NCBI RefSeq assembly: GCF_019039105.1
Contig: NZ_JAHPIV010000003.1
Span: 136,190 to 200,189 of the forward strand
Direction of reading: 5' to 3'
DNA: 64,000 bases
From: Desertibacillus haloalkaliphilus
Lineage (GTDB): Bacteria; Bacillota; Bacilli; Bacillales; KJ1-10-99
In this document: positions 32,950 to 42,374 of the stretch, piece by piece
Layout: every line of letters starts with the position of its first letter
Position numbering within the stretch: the stretch's first letter is position 1
Notes under the pieces: generated by a model
Told to the model about the DNA's origin: nothing
The model's database searches: none
Seen by the model: only the letters and a program-made list of their open reading frames with translations
Program-made: the position numbers and the translations under genes

Positions 32950-33699
32950 ATGAGGAGTAAGCTGGTACTGTTAGTTCTTTTCTTTGCACTACTGACAAGT
33001 CTTTATTCATTTGGGGAAGCGAAGCAAACAAGTTCAGAACTAGAACAAATTGTTGCAATCATGGATGAGCATGAGATCGAAATGTCTAGTTGGCAGCTCT
33101 ACACAAGAGGTGTCACCGCGACTGTAACGGATTTCGATGACTACAAACAGCAACTAGAGCGTTTGACTAGTAAAGCAGAGGGATTTGATCTGCAAACAGA
33201 TATGCGAACTCAAAAAGACGAGCATTGGAAAGTAACAGCTGTGTATGAACATGAGCACACAGACATAAAGGAAAAATTAACTGTACTTGCTTATCCGCAA
33301 CGAGATGAGTATGCTGCGTACGTGATTCATGAAGTCACTGGTTCCAGCTGGGATAATCAGCGTGATGATGACGAAATTGATGTCCTCAACCGCGTTGACC
33401 GCTTGTTTCCTACTGAGAGTGAAACGTTTGTTACCGTTAGGGGAGCAATGGCTGAACCGCAGGCCAACTTGGCTGATGACGCACATGCTCTCATTGAACG
33501 TTTTCAAGCTGAAAACGTTGAAGAATTAATAGAGGAAACGTTTGTCTCCGTATCTGCATATCATAATGAGTGGGAAGCCTTTATTGATTCTAGAGGAAAT
33601 AAAATCAATTTACAAGTAGCTTTAAGACAAAGCTCTGACGTAGGCGATGGCGGAACAATCGTTACAATTGGAACGCCAATAATTACGACTGAATATTAA
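32950..33699 (+). CDS. ywmB: YwmB-family exported protein
   Basis: This 249-residue protein has an N-terminal signal or anchor (about 5-22) and then a mixed fold known from the B. subtilis YwmB structure to resemble a TATA-binding-protein fold. Its job is unknown. ATG 32950 is chosen over the upstream ATG 32887 because GGAGAGGGG lies about nine bases before it and the signal peptide is then N-terminal. Order ywzB-ywmB-murAA matches Bacillus. Confidence 0.82.
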   Translation: MRSKLVLLVLFFALLTSLYSFGEAKQTSSELEQIVAIMDEHEIEMSSWQLYTRGVTATVTDFDDYKQQLERLTSKAEGFDLQTDMRTQKDEHWKVTAVYEHEHTDIKEKLTVLAYPQRDEYAAYVIHEVTGSSWDNQRDDDEIDVLNRVDRLFPTESETFVTVRGAMAEPQANLADDAHALIERFQAENVEELIEETFVSVSAYHNEWEAFIDSRGNKINLQVALRQSSDVGDGGTIVTIGTPIITTEY

Positions 33700-33747
33700 T
33701 ATAGAAGAGCTGAAGTTGTTGAATAACTAGACGCGGAGGGGAATACG

Positions 33748-35073
33748 TTGGAAAAAATAATTGTCCGAGGTGGCAGGCGACTACAGGGGTCGGTCAAAGT
33801 AGAAGGAGCGAAGAACGCTGTATTGCCTGTCATCGCTGCATCACTGTTAGCAAGCAAAGGTACGAGTACGATCTTAGATGTGCCGTCGTTGGCTGATGTA
33901 TATACGATGAGAGAAGTTCTACGGAATTTAAATATTGATGTTTCATATGAAGGTAACGAATTTAAAGTCAATGCCGAAAAAGCATTAAAAACAGAGGCGC
34001 CATTTGAATACGTTCGAAAAATGAGAGCATCCTTCTTGGTGATGGGCCCACTACTAGCACGTGTTGGGCACGCACGAATTGCTTTACCTGGTGGATGTGC
34101 AATTGGTTCAAGACCAATTGATCAGCATTTAAAAGGGTTCGAAGCGATGGGTGCGACCGTTGAGATCGGCAGTGGATTTATTGAAGCGAAGATTGACGGA
34201 CGATTACAAGGTGCACGGATTTATCTTGATTTCCCAAGCGTAGGTGCGACTGAGAATATTATGATGGCTGCGGCAATGGCAGAAGGAACAACAGTGATTG
34301 AAAACGTTGCTGAAGAGCCAGAAATCGTATGCTTAGCAAACTATCTGAATGCAATGGGGGCAAAAGTCCGCGGCGCAGGAACAGGTACGATTCGCATTGA
34401 TGGTGTCGATGAGCTTGTAGGTGCCACGCATACGGTAATTCCTGACCGAATTGAAGCTGGAACATTTATGGTCGCAGCTGCAATTACAAAAGGAGATATC
34501 TTTGTTGAAGGTGCACTATCTGAGCATTTACGTCCGCTCATTGCAAAAATGGAAGAGATGGGCGTTGGGATCTATGAAAAGGAAAACGGAATTCGCGTCA
34601 TTGGACCGGAAAAGTTAAAAGCGGCTGATATTAAGACGATGCCACATCCAGGTTTCCCAACCGATATGCAATCACAAATGATGGCCTTACTGCTTCAAGC
34701 AGAGGGAACGAGCGTGATTACAGAGACGGTCTTTGAAAACCGTTTTATGCATGTCGAAGAATTTCGCCGTATGAACGGCAACATTAAAATTGAAGGTCGT
34801 TCAGCGATCATTTCCGGACCAGCAAAGCTGCAAGGTGCAGAAGTATCAGCGACAGACCTACGTGCAGGCGCTGCCTTAATTTTAGCAGGACTCGTTTCTG
34901 AAGGTGTGACACGTGTTGTTGAGTTAAAACACATCGACCGTGGCTATGTGGACCTTGAAGCGAAACTCCAAGCCCTAGGTGCTGATATTGAGCGAATCGA
35001 AGAAGTTGAGCCAGCAGAGCTCGAAAACCAAGATGTACCCGCACCATTAAAACTAAATGAAAACGTCGTTTAA
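33748..35073 (+). CDS. murAA: UDP-N-acetylglucosamine 1-carboxyvinyltransferase MurAA
   Basis: MurA adds enolpyruvate from PEP to UDP-GlcNAc, the first committed step of peptidoglycan synthesis and the target of fosfomycin. The 441-residue protein has [16 protein letters not shown] at the start, the catalytic Cys loop [16 protein letters not shown] near residue 117, and [13 protein letters not shown]. The presence of Cys rather than Asp means the usual fosfomycin-sensitive form. The TTG start follows GGAGGGG at 33735-33741. A strong terminator begins at the stop codon. Confidence 0.96.
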   Translation: MEKIIVRGGRRLQGSVKVEGAKNAVLPVIAASLLASKGTSTILDVPSLADVYTMREVLRNLNIDVSYEGNEFKVNAEKALKTEAPFEYVRKMRASFLVMGPLLARVGHARIALPGGCAIGSRPIDQHLKGFEAMGATVEIGSGFIEAKIDGRLQGARIYLDFPSVGATENIMMAAAMAEGTTVIENVAEEPEIVCLANYLNAMGAKVRGAGTGTIRIDGVDELVGATHTVIPDRIEAGTFMVAAAITKGDIFVEGALSEHLRPLIAKMEEMGVGIYEKENGIRVIGPEKLKAADIKTMPHPGFPTDMQSQMMALLLQAEGTSVITETVFENRFMHVEEFRRMNGNIKIEGRSAIISGPAKLQGAEVSATDLRAGAALILAGLVSEGVTRVVELKHIDRGYVDLEAKLQALGADIERIEEVEPAELENQDVPAPLKLNENVV

Positions 35074-35105
35074 AAAAAGTCCTTACTCTGTAAGGACTTT
35101 TTTTA
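35072..35105 (+). terminator. Terminator after murAA
   Basis: AAAAAAAGTCCTTAC pairs with GTAAGGACTTTTTTT over a 4-base loop, starting at the stop codon of murAA. Confidence 0.92.
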
Positions 35106-35107
35106 TA

Positions 35108-35133
35108 GGGGTCTGACCCCGCAAAAAGACATT
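35108..35133 (+). repeat. REP-G palindrome with GACATT tail, copy 1
   Basis: GGGGTCTGACCCC at 35108-35120, then seven bases and GACATT at 35128-35133. The palindrome lies just after the murAA terminator. Confidence 0.85.
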
Positions 35134-35213
35134 CAACCGCACTTTTTCCACTGCAGGTGCACAAATAGCCCCAATTTAAGGGTGAATCTAACAAAGTGCA
35201 CAAAATGTATAGT

Positions 35214-35229
35214 GGGGGTCTGACCCCCC
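35214..35229 (+). repeat. REP-G palindrome, copy 2
   Basis: GGGGGTCTGACCCCC lies about 30 bases upstream of a sigma-E-like CATATAAT and about 80 bases before the spoIID start. No GACATT tail is seen. Confidence 0.8.
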
Positions 35230-35257
35230 AAAAAAAAGTTCTACTTCTCGTCCAAGC

Positions 35258-35268
35258 TGCATATAATC
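35258..35268 (+). promoter_or_regulatory. Possible sigma-E -10 element for spoIID
   Basis: CATATAAT in GCATATAATC resembles the sigma-E -10 CATACAAT, about 40 bases before spoIID. The -35 region is poor and abuts REP-G copy 2, so the call is weak. Confidence 0.3.
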
Positions 35269-35306
35269 TTTTGAAGAAGATAAATTGCAGAATTGGGGGC
35301 TTTGTC

Positions 35307-36323
35307 GTGAAACGATTTTTAGTTATTGGAATTATTCTTTGTAGTATTATTCTCATTCTTCCAACATTGCTCGTGCTCTCATTTTCTAACGATACGGCAA
35401 CGGAGGGACCGCGGGCCGTACATACAACGACAGACCCGCAGCAAATGACACCGGCAGATGATAGTGGCATTTCAGTCCCGGTCTACCGCACGCAGAACGA
35501 AGAGGTTGAGCGTGTTTCACTCGATGATTATGTGATCGGTGTTGTTGCCTCAGAAATGCCGGCAGAATTTGAAATCGAGGCGCTGAAAGCACAAGCGTTA
35601 GCAGCAAGAACCTACATTATTAAATATATGCTCGATCCTGGTGACATTAATGTTCCTGAAGGGGCGATTGTCACTGATACGGTCGATCATCAAGTGTATA
35701 AAAACCATCAAGAATTGCAACAGCTGTGGGGTCATGATTATGATTGGAAGATTGCCCGCATTCAACAAGCCGTCTACGCGACTCAAGGGGAAATTTTAAC
35801 GTACAACGGTGAGCCGATTACCGCAGCCTTCTTCTCGACGAGTAATGGCTATACCGAAAACTCAGAGGATTATTGGCCAAACTCATTTCCGTATTTACGA
35901 AGTGTCGAAAGTCCGTGGGATCATGCTTCACCAAGGTTTATTAGTGAAACGAAGATCCCTGTATCAGAAGTTGAACAAAGACTCTCAGTGACCTTGCCTG
36001 AGGGTGGTGTTGGTGAGATTACTGAACGGACCGATGGTGGCAGGGTTGCAAAAGTTAATATTAATGGCACTGAATTTAACGGCAGAGAAGTGCGCGAAGG
36101 GCTTGAGCTTGACTCGAGTGATTTTGAGTGGCGTCGTGAAGGGGATCAAGTGGTGATTGAAACGAAGGGCTGGGGTCATGGTGTTGGCATGAGTCAGTAT
36201 GGCGCCAATGGAATGGCACAAGATGGGCGCACGTACCAAGAGATCGTCAGCCATTACTACCAAGGCATTGCAATCAATGAAGTCGAGGAATACTCCTCAA
36301 GTTTAACTGCAAAAGCTGATTAA
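35307..36323 (+). CDS. spoIID: SpoIID, stage II sporulation lytic transglycosylase
   Basis: SpoIID cuts denuded peptidoglycan glycan strands with SpoIIM and SpoIIP to drive forespore engulfment. The 338-residue protein has an N-terminal membrane anchor (about 4-24) and the SpoIID core with SLDDYVIGVVASEMPAEFE, ALKAQALAARTYI and the C-terminal WGHGVGMSQYGANGMA. GTG 35307 follows GGGGG at 35295-35299; the frame is open upstream but that part has no signal. A terminator follows. Confidence 0.93.
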   Translation: MKRFLVIGIILCSIILILPTLLVLSFSNDTATEGPRAVHTTTDPQQMTPADDSGISVPVYRTQNEEVERVSLDDYVIGVVASEMPAEFEIEALKAQALAARTYIIKYMLDPGDINVPEGAIVTDTVDHQVYKNHQELQQLWGHDYDWKIARIQQAVYATQGEILTYNGEPITAAFFSTSNGYTENSEDYWPNSFPYLRSVESPWDHASPRFISETKIPVSEVEQRLSVTLPEGGVGEITERTDGGRVAKVNINGTEFNGREVREGLELDSSDFEWRREGDQVVIETKGWGHGVGMSQYGANGMAQDGRTYQEIVSHYYQGIAINEVEEYSSSLTAKAD

Positions 36324-36325
36324 AT

Positions 36326-36400
36326 AATCGATCGATCCGTAGAGCGAAAAGGACTTCGTACCACTGAAGCGCTTTTTCGTAAAACGGGTCGATTTTTTTC
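36326..36400 (+). terminator. Terminator after spoIID
   Basis: CGATCCGT pairs with ACGGGTCG (one G-T pair) around an inner GAAG/CTTC-type hairpin and runs into seven Ts. Confidence 0.65.
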
Positions 36401-36467
36401 GGAAATCTCATGCATAATTTCACCGTGTTTGTCGAAAAATAATTAAAAAAAGTTTTTTTAAAAACGT

Positions 36468-36496
36468 GTATATATTTTCCTCTAAGTGATCAGAAT
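36468..36496 (+). promoter_or_regulatory. Sigma-F promoter of spoIIQ
   Basis: GTATA (36468-36472), a 15-base spacer and GATCAGAAT (36488-36496) match the sigma-F consensus GYATA-N15-GGNNANNHT with one mismatch. B. subtilis spoIIQ is a known sigma-F gene. Confidence 0.7.
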
Positions 36497-36517
36497 GATT
36501 GCTGAGGTGATGATCAA

Positions 36518-37459
36518 ATGAGAAAAGACGAAGAAAAAAATCAATCTTCAAACAGTTCAAATGAAGAATCGTTCAATGTGCAACGGTTTTTGCGTAAGCG
36601 TTGGGTGCTCCCAGCTGTTTACCTAGGTTCAGCTGCATTAGTGATCAGTGCAGTATTCTGGTTGCAATCGCCTGATGAAGGAGCAATGCCAGGTGAGGAC
36701 TTTGAAGTCGAAGAGCAACCAATCGGTGAAGGTACAGAATTTGATGAAGAAGCTGTACCAGTCACAGCAACTCAGGAAATTGTGCAAATGCCAGTCACGG
36801 ATGAAAATGAAGTTGAAGTCATTGGACAATTTTATGATTACGATGCTACTGCTGAAGAACAACAAGCCGCTCTCGTATATTACAATAATACCTATTACCA
36901 AAATAAAGGCATCGATTTAGCTATGGAGAGTGGTGAAAGCTTTGATGTAACAGCAGCATTAAGTGGTACAGTTGTTAGTGCTGAAAAAGATGAGTTGCTT
37001 GGGTATGTCGTTCAACTCGACCACGATAATGGCATTGTGACCCATTATCAAAGCCTAGAGGAAGTAGACGTTGAAGAAGGTGTCTATGTCAACCAAGGTG
37101 ATGTGTTAGGACAAGCAGGCCGAAATGTTTACAATAGCGATGCTGGCGTTCACGTTCATTTTGAAATTAGACAAGATGGTGTTCCAGTGAACCCACAAAG
37201 CTTCTTCGGTGAGTCGTTTGAGACATTGGTAGAGAGCAAAGAAGAGGTAGCTGCTGATGAAGATATCGTAAGTGCTGAAGAAGATGGTCTTCCGGAAGAG
37301 GGACCGGTCATTGATGAAGGACTCTTTGATGAAGAGCCTGTAGAAGAAGCACCAGCGGACGATGAAGACAGTGAAGAAGATGAGCAAGAAGATGCTGATG
37401 AAGAAGAAGCTGGAGAGCAAGAAGACCTTGATGGTGAAGAAGAAGATCAGGACGAATAA
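36518..37459 (+). CDS. spoIIQ: SpoIIQ, forespore half of the engulfment channel
   Basis: SpoIIQ sits in the forespore membrane and binds SpoIIIAH across the intermembrane space. The 313-residue protein has a charged cytoplasmic start, a membrane helix (about 31-49) and an M23 (LytM) domain (about 110-220). HVHFEIR retains the HxH pair, but the first zinc-ligand position reads NKGID instead of HxGxD, so the domain should be inactive, as in B. subtilis SpoIIQ. The last 85 residues are extremely acidic (D/E in more than half). The acidic tail is longer than I expect for the family and fits an alkaliphile. Confidence 0.92.
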   Translation: MRKDEEKNQSSNSSNEESFNVQRFLRKRWVLPAVYLGSAALVISAVFWLQSPDEGAMPGEDFEVEEQPIGEGTEFDEEAVPVTATQEIVQMPVTDENEVEVIGQFYDYDATAEEQQAALVYYNNTYYQNKGIDLAMESGESFDVTAALSGTVVSAEKDELLGYVVQLDHDNGIVTHYQSLEEVDVEEGVYVNQGDVLGQAGRNVYNSDAGVHVHFEIRQDGVPVNPQSFFGESFETLVESKEEVAADEDIVSAEEDGLPEEGPVIDEGLFDEEPVEEAPADDEDSEEDEQEDADEEEAGEQEDLDGEEEDQDE

Positions 37460-37469
37460 TGATAATGAG

Positions 37470-37514
37470 AAGAACAGTTTTGGAGCGATAGTCTTCCAAG
37501 CTGTTCTTTTTTTT
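37470..37514 (+). terminator. Terminator after spoIIQ
   Basis: AAGAACAG pairs with CTGTTCTT, with inner TTGGA/TCCAA pairing, and continues into a T tract ending at 37514. Confidence 0.85.
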
Positions 37515-37758
37515 CATAAAATTGACAAAAAGTACTTGATAACTATCAGAAAATTTGAAATAATGTTTATTGTGAAACAGATGAGAGTCCCCTGTGGGAT
37601 TTCGTATTTTTGCGAACTGAACTTTCATTCATTAATGTAGCATAGCAAAACAAACAAGCGCATACAATGGTTGAGGGGTCTAGCAGCTATAGCAATGGCA
37701 TCACTTTCAGCTAGAGATTGAGCCAACAAGACGTTTTAAAAAGAGGAGGGGATGACGA

Positions 37759-37935
37759 ATGATCTACGTATTTCTAGCAATAACCGTGCTCAGTCTAATC
37801 TTTGCATTTAAGTGGAAGAAGCCACTATTGTTAACGGCTCCATTTGCACTTCTATTTGCGTATATGATTGTTCAAATTGCGATGGTCCCTTTAGGTTTTA
37901 TGGAAACCGTTAAATTTATTTTTAGTCTGAGGTAA
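37759..37935 (+). CDS. Small membrane protein (58 residues)
   Basis: An ATG at 37759 after AAGAGGAGGGG opens a 58-codon frame ending TAA at 37933-37935. The product, starting MIYVFLAITVLSLIFAFKWK, has two hydrophobic segments (about 3-16 and 22-48) separated by KWKKP. I do not recognise the family. The strong ribosome-binding site, clean membrane pattern and short gap to the next small membrane protein support it as real. It may be a helper of the transporter downstream, but this is only inferred from position. Confidence 0.65.
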   Translation: MIYVFLAITVLSLIFAFKWKKPLLLTAPFALLFAYMIVQIAMVPLGFMETVKFIFSLR

Positions 37936-37963
37936 TGACCATTGGAAAAAGGAGTACATGACT

Positions 37964-38221
37964 ATGGCAAAACAACAAGTCGAATCCAACGTATGCAAAA
38001 GCTGTGACAGTGAAGAAGTTTCAACTATGCAATTATGGCAGTATTTCTTTTTTGTATCGACATTGCCAGTCATCGTTACAGTCACAATTGCAGTACTCGT
38101 AGAGCCGATCTTTTTCTTCTTGCTCTTCATTATTTTATTGATTAATTATCGGGTGGCAAAAAAGAAAACGCCATTTACGATGTGTCGCTCCTGTAAACAG
38201 GTGACACAGGGAGGAGCATAG
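37964..38221 (+). CDS. Small membrane protein with split CxxC pairs
   Basis: The 85-residue product begins MAKQQVESNVCKSCDSEE and ends CRSCKQVTQGGA. Between the two CxxC pairs lie two hydrophobic stretches (about 25-60) forming a membrane hairpin, so both CxxC pairs would face the same side and could share a zinc ion. ATG 37964 is favoured over 37958 because AAAAAGGAG is nine bases away rather than three. I do not know the family. It may pair with the 58-residue protein upstream. Confidence 0.65.
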   Translation: MAKQQVESNVCKSCDSEEVSTMQLWQYFFFVSTLPVIVTVTIAVLVEPIFFFLLFIILLINYRVAKKKTPFTMCRSCKQVTQGGA

Positions 38222-38266
38222 GCGAAGGGAGAGACAAGCAAACTCGTCTTGCAAAACCAAAAATAT

Positions 38267-38280
38267 TGTAAGCGATTACA
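38267..38280. promoter_or_regulatory. cre site (CcpA operator) upstream of the symporter operon
   Basis: TGTAAGCGATTACA fits the Bacillus cre consensus TGWAANCGNTNWCA at every defined position. It lies 78 bases before the DUF4212 gene, consistent with carbon catabolite control of uptake of a non-preferred carbon source. Confidence 0.8.
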
Positions 38281-38357
38281 TTGAGGGGGTGGTTGATGAC
38301 ATTATGCTCTACGACATCCATGTAAGAGCTGAAATTTCAAAAAGGGAGGTTTAAATC

Positions 38358-38660
38358 ATGAAGAAAATCGATAAGTCTGTCGCTGATGCGTATTTTAAAG
38401 CGCGAACGATGATTGTAGTGATTTGTTTAATTATTGGTGGTCTCGTTTCTTTTGGAGTCGTCGCATTTGCTGAGTTTTTCTCGCAGTTTACGTTTATGGG
38501 AATGCCGTTTCATTACTATATGGGGTCGCAAGGAGCAGTCGTTGTGTTCGTTATTCTCCTGTTTGGGAATGCAATTATCAGTGATCGAATTGATAAGAAA
38601 TTCGGTATCGACGAAGAGCACAATGTTCGCGTAAGCGCTGGGAGTACAGTTGATCACTAA
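38358..38660 (+). CDS. Sodium/substrate symporter small subunit (DUF4212)
   Basis: A 100-residue protein with two membrane helices (about 17-40 and 55-75), beginning MKKIDKSVADAYFKART and with MGMPFHYYMGSQGAV before helix 2. This matches the DUF4212 small subunit that accompanies VC_2705-type sodium:solute symporters. AAAGGGAGG is well placed. The large subunit follows after 117 bases. Confidence 0.85.
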   Translation: MKKIDKSVADAYFKARTMIVVICLIIGGLVSFGVVAFAEFFSQFTFMGMPFHYYMGSQGAVVVFVILLFGNAIISDRIDKKFGIDEEHNVRVSAGSTVDH

Positions 38661-38777
38661 AAAAAGCTCCACACGAAAAGAGTCGTGCAGAGGAAAAAAG
38701 ATAAAGAAAATCTATCACTGTCTATTATAACAAGGAACTAGAGAAAATAGAAACGGATTTTTTAAGGGGGGAACGTT

Positions 38778-40439
38778 GTGGATAGTCAAGCATTGGTATC
38801 AGTCGGATTAATACTAGTTACGTTTGCATTATATATTGGTATTTCTATTTACAACCGTGCGAAAGCAACATCTGACTTCTATGTCGCGAGTCGAGGGGTG
38901 CCGCCGTTCTGGAATGGGATGGCAATCGGTGGCGACTGGATGAGTGCGGCTTCATTTATCGGTATGGCCGGTACGGTTATGGTTCTCGGATATGATGGTT
39001 TAGCCTATATTATGGGTTGGACTGGTGGCTATTTATTCTTATCTTTCTTATTAGCACCACAGCTTCGTAAGTATGGTCGTTACACGGTACCAGAATTTAT
39101 CGGTGACCGTTTTGATAGTAATCCAGCCCGTCTCATTGCGGCGATTGCTACGGTCATTATCAGTTTTACGTACATTATCGGGCAATTATCTGGTTCTGGG
39201 GTTGTTATCGGACGTATTCTATCAATTGATGCGATGTACGGAACGATGATTGGTGTTGTCATCATCGCCATTTATGCAACGCTCGGTGGTATGAAAGGGA
39301 TTACGTGGACACAGGTCGCGCAATACTTAATTCTTATTACTGCCTACATTATTCCGATTGTCTTTATGTCACTACAAGTAACTGGAAACCCATTGCCATG
39401 GTTAACATACGGGAATGTCGTTTCTGAAATTGGAGCACTTGACCGTGAACTCGGTTTATCCGAATATTTTGCTCCGTTTGCCGATAGTGAAAAATTACAG
39501 TTTATTGCACTTATGTTTACCTTAATGGTAGGTACAGCATCCTTACCTCACGTCATTGTTCGTTTCTTTACCGTAACAACAATGAAAGCGGCACGTTGGA
39601 GTGGGGCATGGGCGCTTGTGTTTATCGCTCTACTTTATCTATCAGCACCTGCCTATGCAGCATTCTCTCGTTTCATCTTAATGACGCAAGTAGCAGGTAG
39701 CCCGATTGATGACCTTCCAGCATGGACGACATCGTGGGTGAATACTGGTTTACTAGAAGTCGCTGATACGAATGGGGACGGAATTCTTCAATGGCAAGAA
39801 ATTATCATTGGGAATGATATTGTCGTCATGGCAACGCCAGAAATCGCGAACCTAGGCATGTTTGTTATCGGGATCGTCGCTGCTGGTGCGATGGCTGCTG
39901 CCCTTTCAACAGCTGGTGGTCTCTTAATTACCATTTCATCATCGTTTGCCCATGACATTTACTATCGTTTAGTAAATCCACAAGCAAGTGATAAAAAACG
40001 TCTTGCTGCTGGTCGTTGGGCAATCGTCTTATCAACGGTCGTTGCTGGTATCGTTGCGCTTGATCCACCAGGGGTCATTACACAAATTGTTGCCTGGGCA
40101 TTCGCATTAGCCGGTGGTACGTTCTTCCCTGTGTTATTATTAGGTGTATGGTGGAAGAGAACGAACGCACAAGGGGTCGTTGCCGGGATGATTGGTGGTC
40201 TAGCCGCAACACTAGGTTACATTTTCCTTGCAATGAATGGCATTATGTTGTTTGGCATCCAAGATACAGGTGCAGGTTTGATCGGTGTACCAATTAACTT
40301 CTTGATTACAATCATTGTGTCAAAAATGACAGCAGCTCCACCTCAAAAGCTTCAGGACGAATGTACGAATCTACGTTATCCTGAGCAGATGACATATAAA
40401 GATGGCGAGGTATGGATGGATGAGGTATCAGGAAAATAA
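38778..40439 (+). CDS. Sodium:solute symporter (SSS family, VC_2705/acetate-permease type)
   Basis: The 553-residue protein has about 13 helices and SSS motifs such as ASRGVPPFWNGMAIGGDWMSAASF, split by family-typical residues, and ALSTAGGLLITISSSFAHD near residue 375. The close relatives take up acetate or other short carboxylates with Na+. Residues 330-341 (DTNGDGILQWQE) form a canonical EF-hand loop in what should be an extracellular segment. The GTG start follows AAGGGGGGAA. The end overlaps the DUF294 gene, so the regulator is probably translated with it. Confidence 0.9.
   Translation: MDSQALVSVGLILVTFALYIGISIYNRAKATSDFYVASRGVPPFWNGMAIGGDWMSAASFIGMAGTVMVLGYDGLAYIMGWTGGYLFLSFLLAPQLRKYGRYTVPEFIGDRFDSNPARLIAAIATVIISFTYIIGQLSGSGVVIGRILSIDAMYGTMIGVVIIAIYATLGGMKGITWTQVAQYLILITAYIIPIVFMSLQVTGNPLPWLTYGNVVSEIGALDRELGLSEYFAPFADSEKLQFIALMFTLMVGTASLPHVIVRFFTVTTMKAARWSGAWALVFIALLYLSAPAYAAFSRFILMTQVAGSPIDDLPAWTTSWVNTGLLEVADTNGDGILQWQEIIIGNDIVVMATPEIANLGMFVIGIVAAGAMAAALSTAGGLLITISSSFAHDIYYRLVNPQASDKKRLAAGRWAIVLSTVVAGIVALDPPGVITQIVAWAFALAGGTFFPVLLLGVWWKRTNAQGVVAGMIGGLAATLGYIFLAMNGIMLFGIQDTGAGLIGVPINFLITIIVSKMTAAPPQKLQDECTNLRYPEQMTYKDGEVWMDEVSGK
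39765..39800 (+). other. EF-hand calcium loop within the symporter
   Basis: The twelve residues DTNGDGILQWQE have Asp, Asn, Asp and Glu at loop positions 1, 3, 5 and 12 and Gly at 6, as in EF-hands. Similar acidic inserts occur in other VC_2705-type symporters as far as I recall. Confidence 0.6.
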
Positions 40440-42351
40440 CGAATTATATGAGCAAATAAAAAGGCATCAGCTGTTCACCGGAGTCTCTGACTCCGAGTTT
40501 GAGCAGCTGATTGCTCAATGTACGCTAAAACATTACGCCAAAGCAGAAAAAGTCCTCTATTCGAAAACACCTCGAGAGGGCTTATTGTTAATTTTAGATG
40601 GAATGGCCGAGGTCTACGTCGATGGCGAATACGACTATCAATCTCAAGAAGTACTAGAAGTCTTGCAATGTGGCGATATTATCGGTTTTTCAAGTCTAGC
40701 AGATTTTTTAGGTGAAAAAAGTGACCACATCGCCGAATATACGGTTGAAGTTCGGGCCATCGAGGAGTCATCATGCTTACAAATTCCGTACAGTGTTGTA
40801 GATGCTCGCTGGGATGACGAAGCGGTCCGTGATTTCGTCTTACGGCAAGTATCGGTAAGGTTGCGTGATGTCTACGGTTCACTAGCCGAGCAAGTGAAGC
40901 TTGCTAACCAGTGGGGTGAAAGTGACCCATTTATTAGGCGCATTCAAGATGTGATGAAGGAGCCGTGTGTGTCAGTGCATACGGGGGAGTCGGTGCAAGC
41001 TGTCGCGAAAAAGATGGTCGAGCATTCCTCAAGTTCAGTTGTTGTTGAGGATGATGATCTTCAGCTTGTTGGCATTATCACGGAAAAGGATGTGGTGCAG
41101 CGTGTCGTCGCAACTCTCGGTTCACCGCAGCAAAACGCTGCTAGTATCATGACCACTCGCCCATTCACGATTGAACGTGACGCCTATTATTATGAGGCGA
41201 TGTCGAGCTTTTTAATGAATGGGATTAAACATTTACCTGTCGTTGAACAGGGGCGTGCGGTTGGGATGGTGACCTTATCAGGCTTATTACAAAAAAAGAA
41301 CCGTGGCACCCTGCAGATTTTACAAAAGATTGAAGAGTCTTCACTCGCTAACATCAGTGCGATTAAAAACGCCATCTATGATGTTCTTTCCAATTTAATT
41401 CACGATGAGATTCCGACGATTAATACGCTTGAAATCATTACAAAACTATATGACCGGCTCGTGCGTCATTGTGTTGATTTGGCTGTTGATTCCCTCCGCC
41501 AGCAAGGCAAAGGCGAGCCACCAGTACCATTTTGTTGGTTCCAAATGGGAAGCGGGGGACGAGGCGAGCAGTTTTTGCTTACCGACCAAGACCATTTTCT
41601 CGTTTACGCTGATCCTTCTGAAGAGGAGGAAAAGCAGGTGGCCGCTTATTTTCGTTTATTAGGTAAGGAGATTGTTGATCACCTCGAGCAAGCGGGCTAC
41701 AAGCGCTGCGAAGGAAAGATGATGGCCAGTGAAGAAAACTGGCGCGGCTCAGTGATGACATGGGAACAGCGCTTACGCACATGGGGCTTACGAGCAACGA
41801 ATGATAATGTTTTACTCGGAAATAACTTTTTGTCGTTCCGATTTTTATACGGCGACGACGTGCTACATGATCAATTCGTCAAAATGGTGAAGGAGCAATT
41901 TACAACATCAAAGATTTTCCTCTACCGCATGGCTGAGCAAGAAAAGGCGCATCCGGTGCCAACATTGGACCACCCGATTCGCGCACTGTTTCGCTTAAAG
42001 CGTGATTCGATCGATATTAAAAAACATGCGCTCTTTCCATTGCACCATTGCTTACAGCTAATGGCTGCGCATAAAGGCGTGCTCGAAGGCACACCGTTAA
42101 AGCGGATTGATAGGCTCGTAAACCGAAACGTTTTTACCGAGGAGTTTGCGGATGATTTACGATTTGCTTATGAAATCGTCTTAAAGCTACGTGTCGACCA
42201 AGCGTGGAACCGCTATTTACGTGATGAAGAAGGCACAAGCGTCATTAAATTCACTCATATTCGCTCTCGTGATAAGGAAGAATTGATGATTGCTTTAAAA
42301 ACAATTCGCTCATTGCAAAATCAAACATTAGGAGCGTTTGGATTGTTGTAA
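40420..42351 (+). CDS. Cyclic-nucleotide-binding / CBS / DUF294 nucleotidyltransferase-like regulator
   Basis: About 643 residues. Domains in order: cNMP-binding fold (about 10-125), two CBS repeats (about 175-295; VVEDDDLQLVGIITEKDVV and KHLPVVEQGRAVGMVTL), a GlnD-like nucleotidyltransferase domain (about 335-470; MGSGGRGEQFLLTDQDHFLVY, with the GS and DxD elements), and DUF294_C (about 500-643). Such proteins usually sit beside VC_2705 symporters and a DnaQ-like exonuclease, as here, and may tune transport by nucleotide binding or nucleotidylylation. The start is uncertain: ATG 40402 or 40420; GCGAGG at 40405 favours 40420. Either overlaps the symporter gene. Confidence 0.88.
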   Translation: MRYQENNELYEQIKRHQLFTGVSDSEFEQLIAQCTLKHYAKAEKVLYSKTPREGLLLILDGMAEVYVDGEYDYQSQEVLEVLQCGDIIGFSSLADFLGEKSDHIAEYTVEVRAIEESSCLQIPYSVVDARWDDEAVRDFVLRQVSVRLRDVYGSLAEQVKLANQWGESDPFIRRIQDVMKEPCVSVHTGESVQAVAKKMVEHSSSSVVVEDDDLQLVGIITEKDVVQRVVATLGSPQQNAASIMTTRPFTIERDAYYYEAMSSFLMNGIKHLPVVEQGRAVGMVTLSGLLQKKNRGTLQILQKIEESSLANISAIKNAIYDVLSNLIHDEIPTINTLEIITKLYDRLVRHCVDLAVDSLRQQGKGEPPVPFCWFQMGSGGRGEQFLLTDQDHFLVYADPSEEEEKQVAAYFRLLGKEIVDHLEQAGYKRCEGKMMASEENWRGSVMTWEQRLRTWGLRATNDNVLLGNNFLSFRFLYGDDVLHDQFVKMVKEQFTTSKIFLYRMAEQEKAHPVPTLDHPIRALFRLKRDSIDIKKHALFPLHHCLQLMAAHKGVLEGTPLKRIDRLVNRNVFTEEFADDLRFAYEIVLKLRVDQAWNRYLRDEEGTSVIKFTHIRSRDKEELMIALKTIRSLQNQTLGAFGLL

Positions 42352-42374
42352 AAAAGGAGGAGGATGACAAACCA

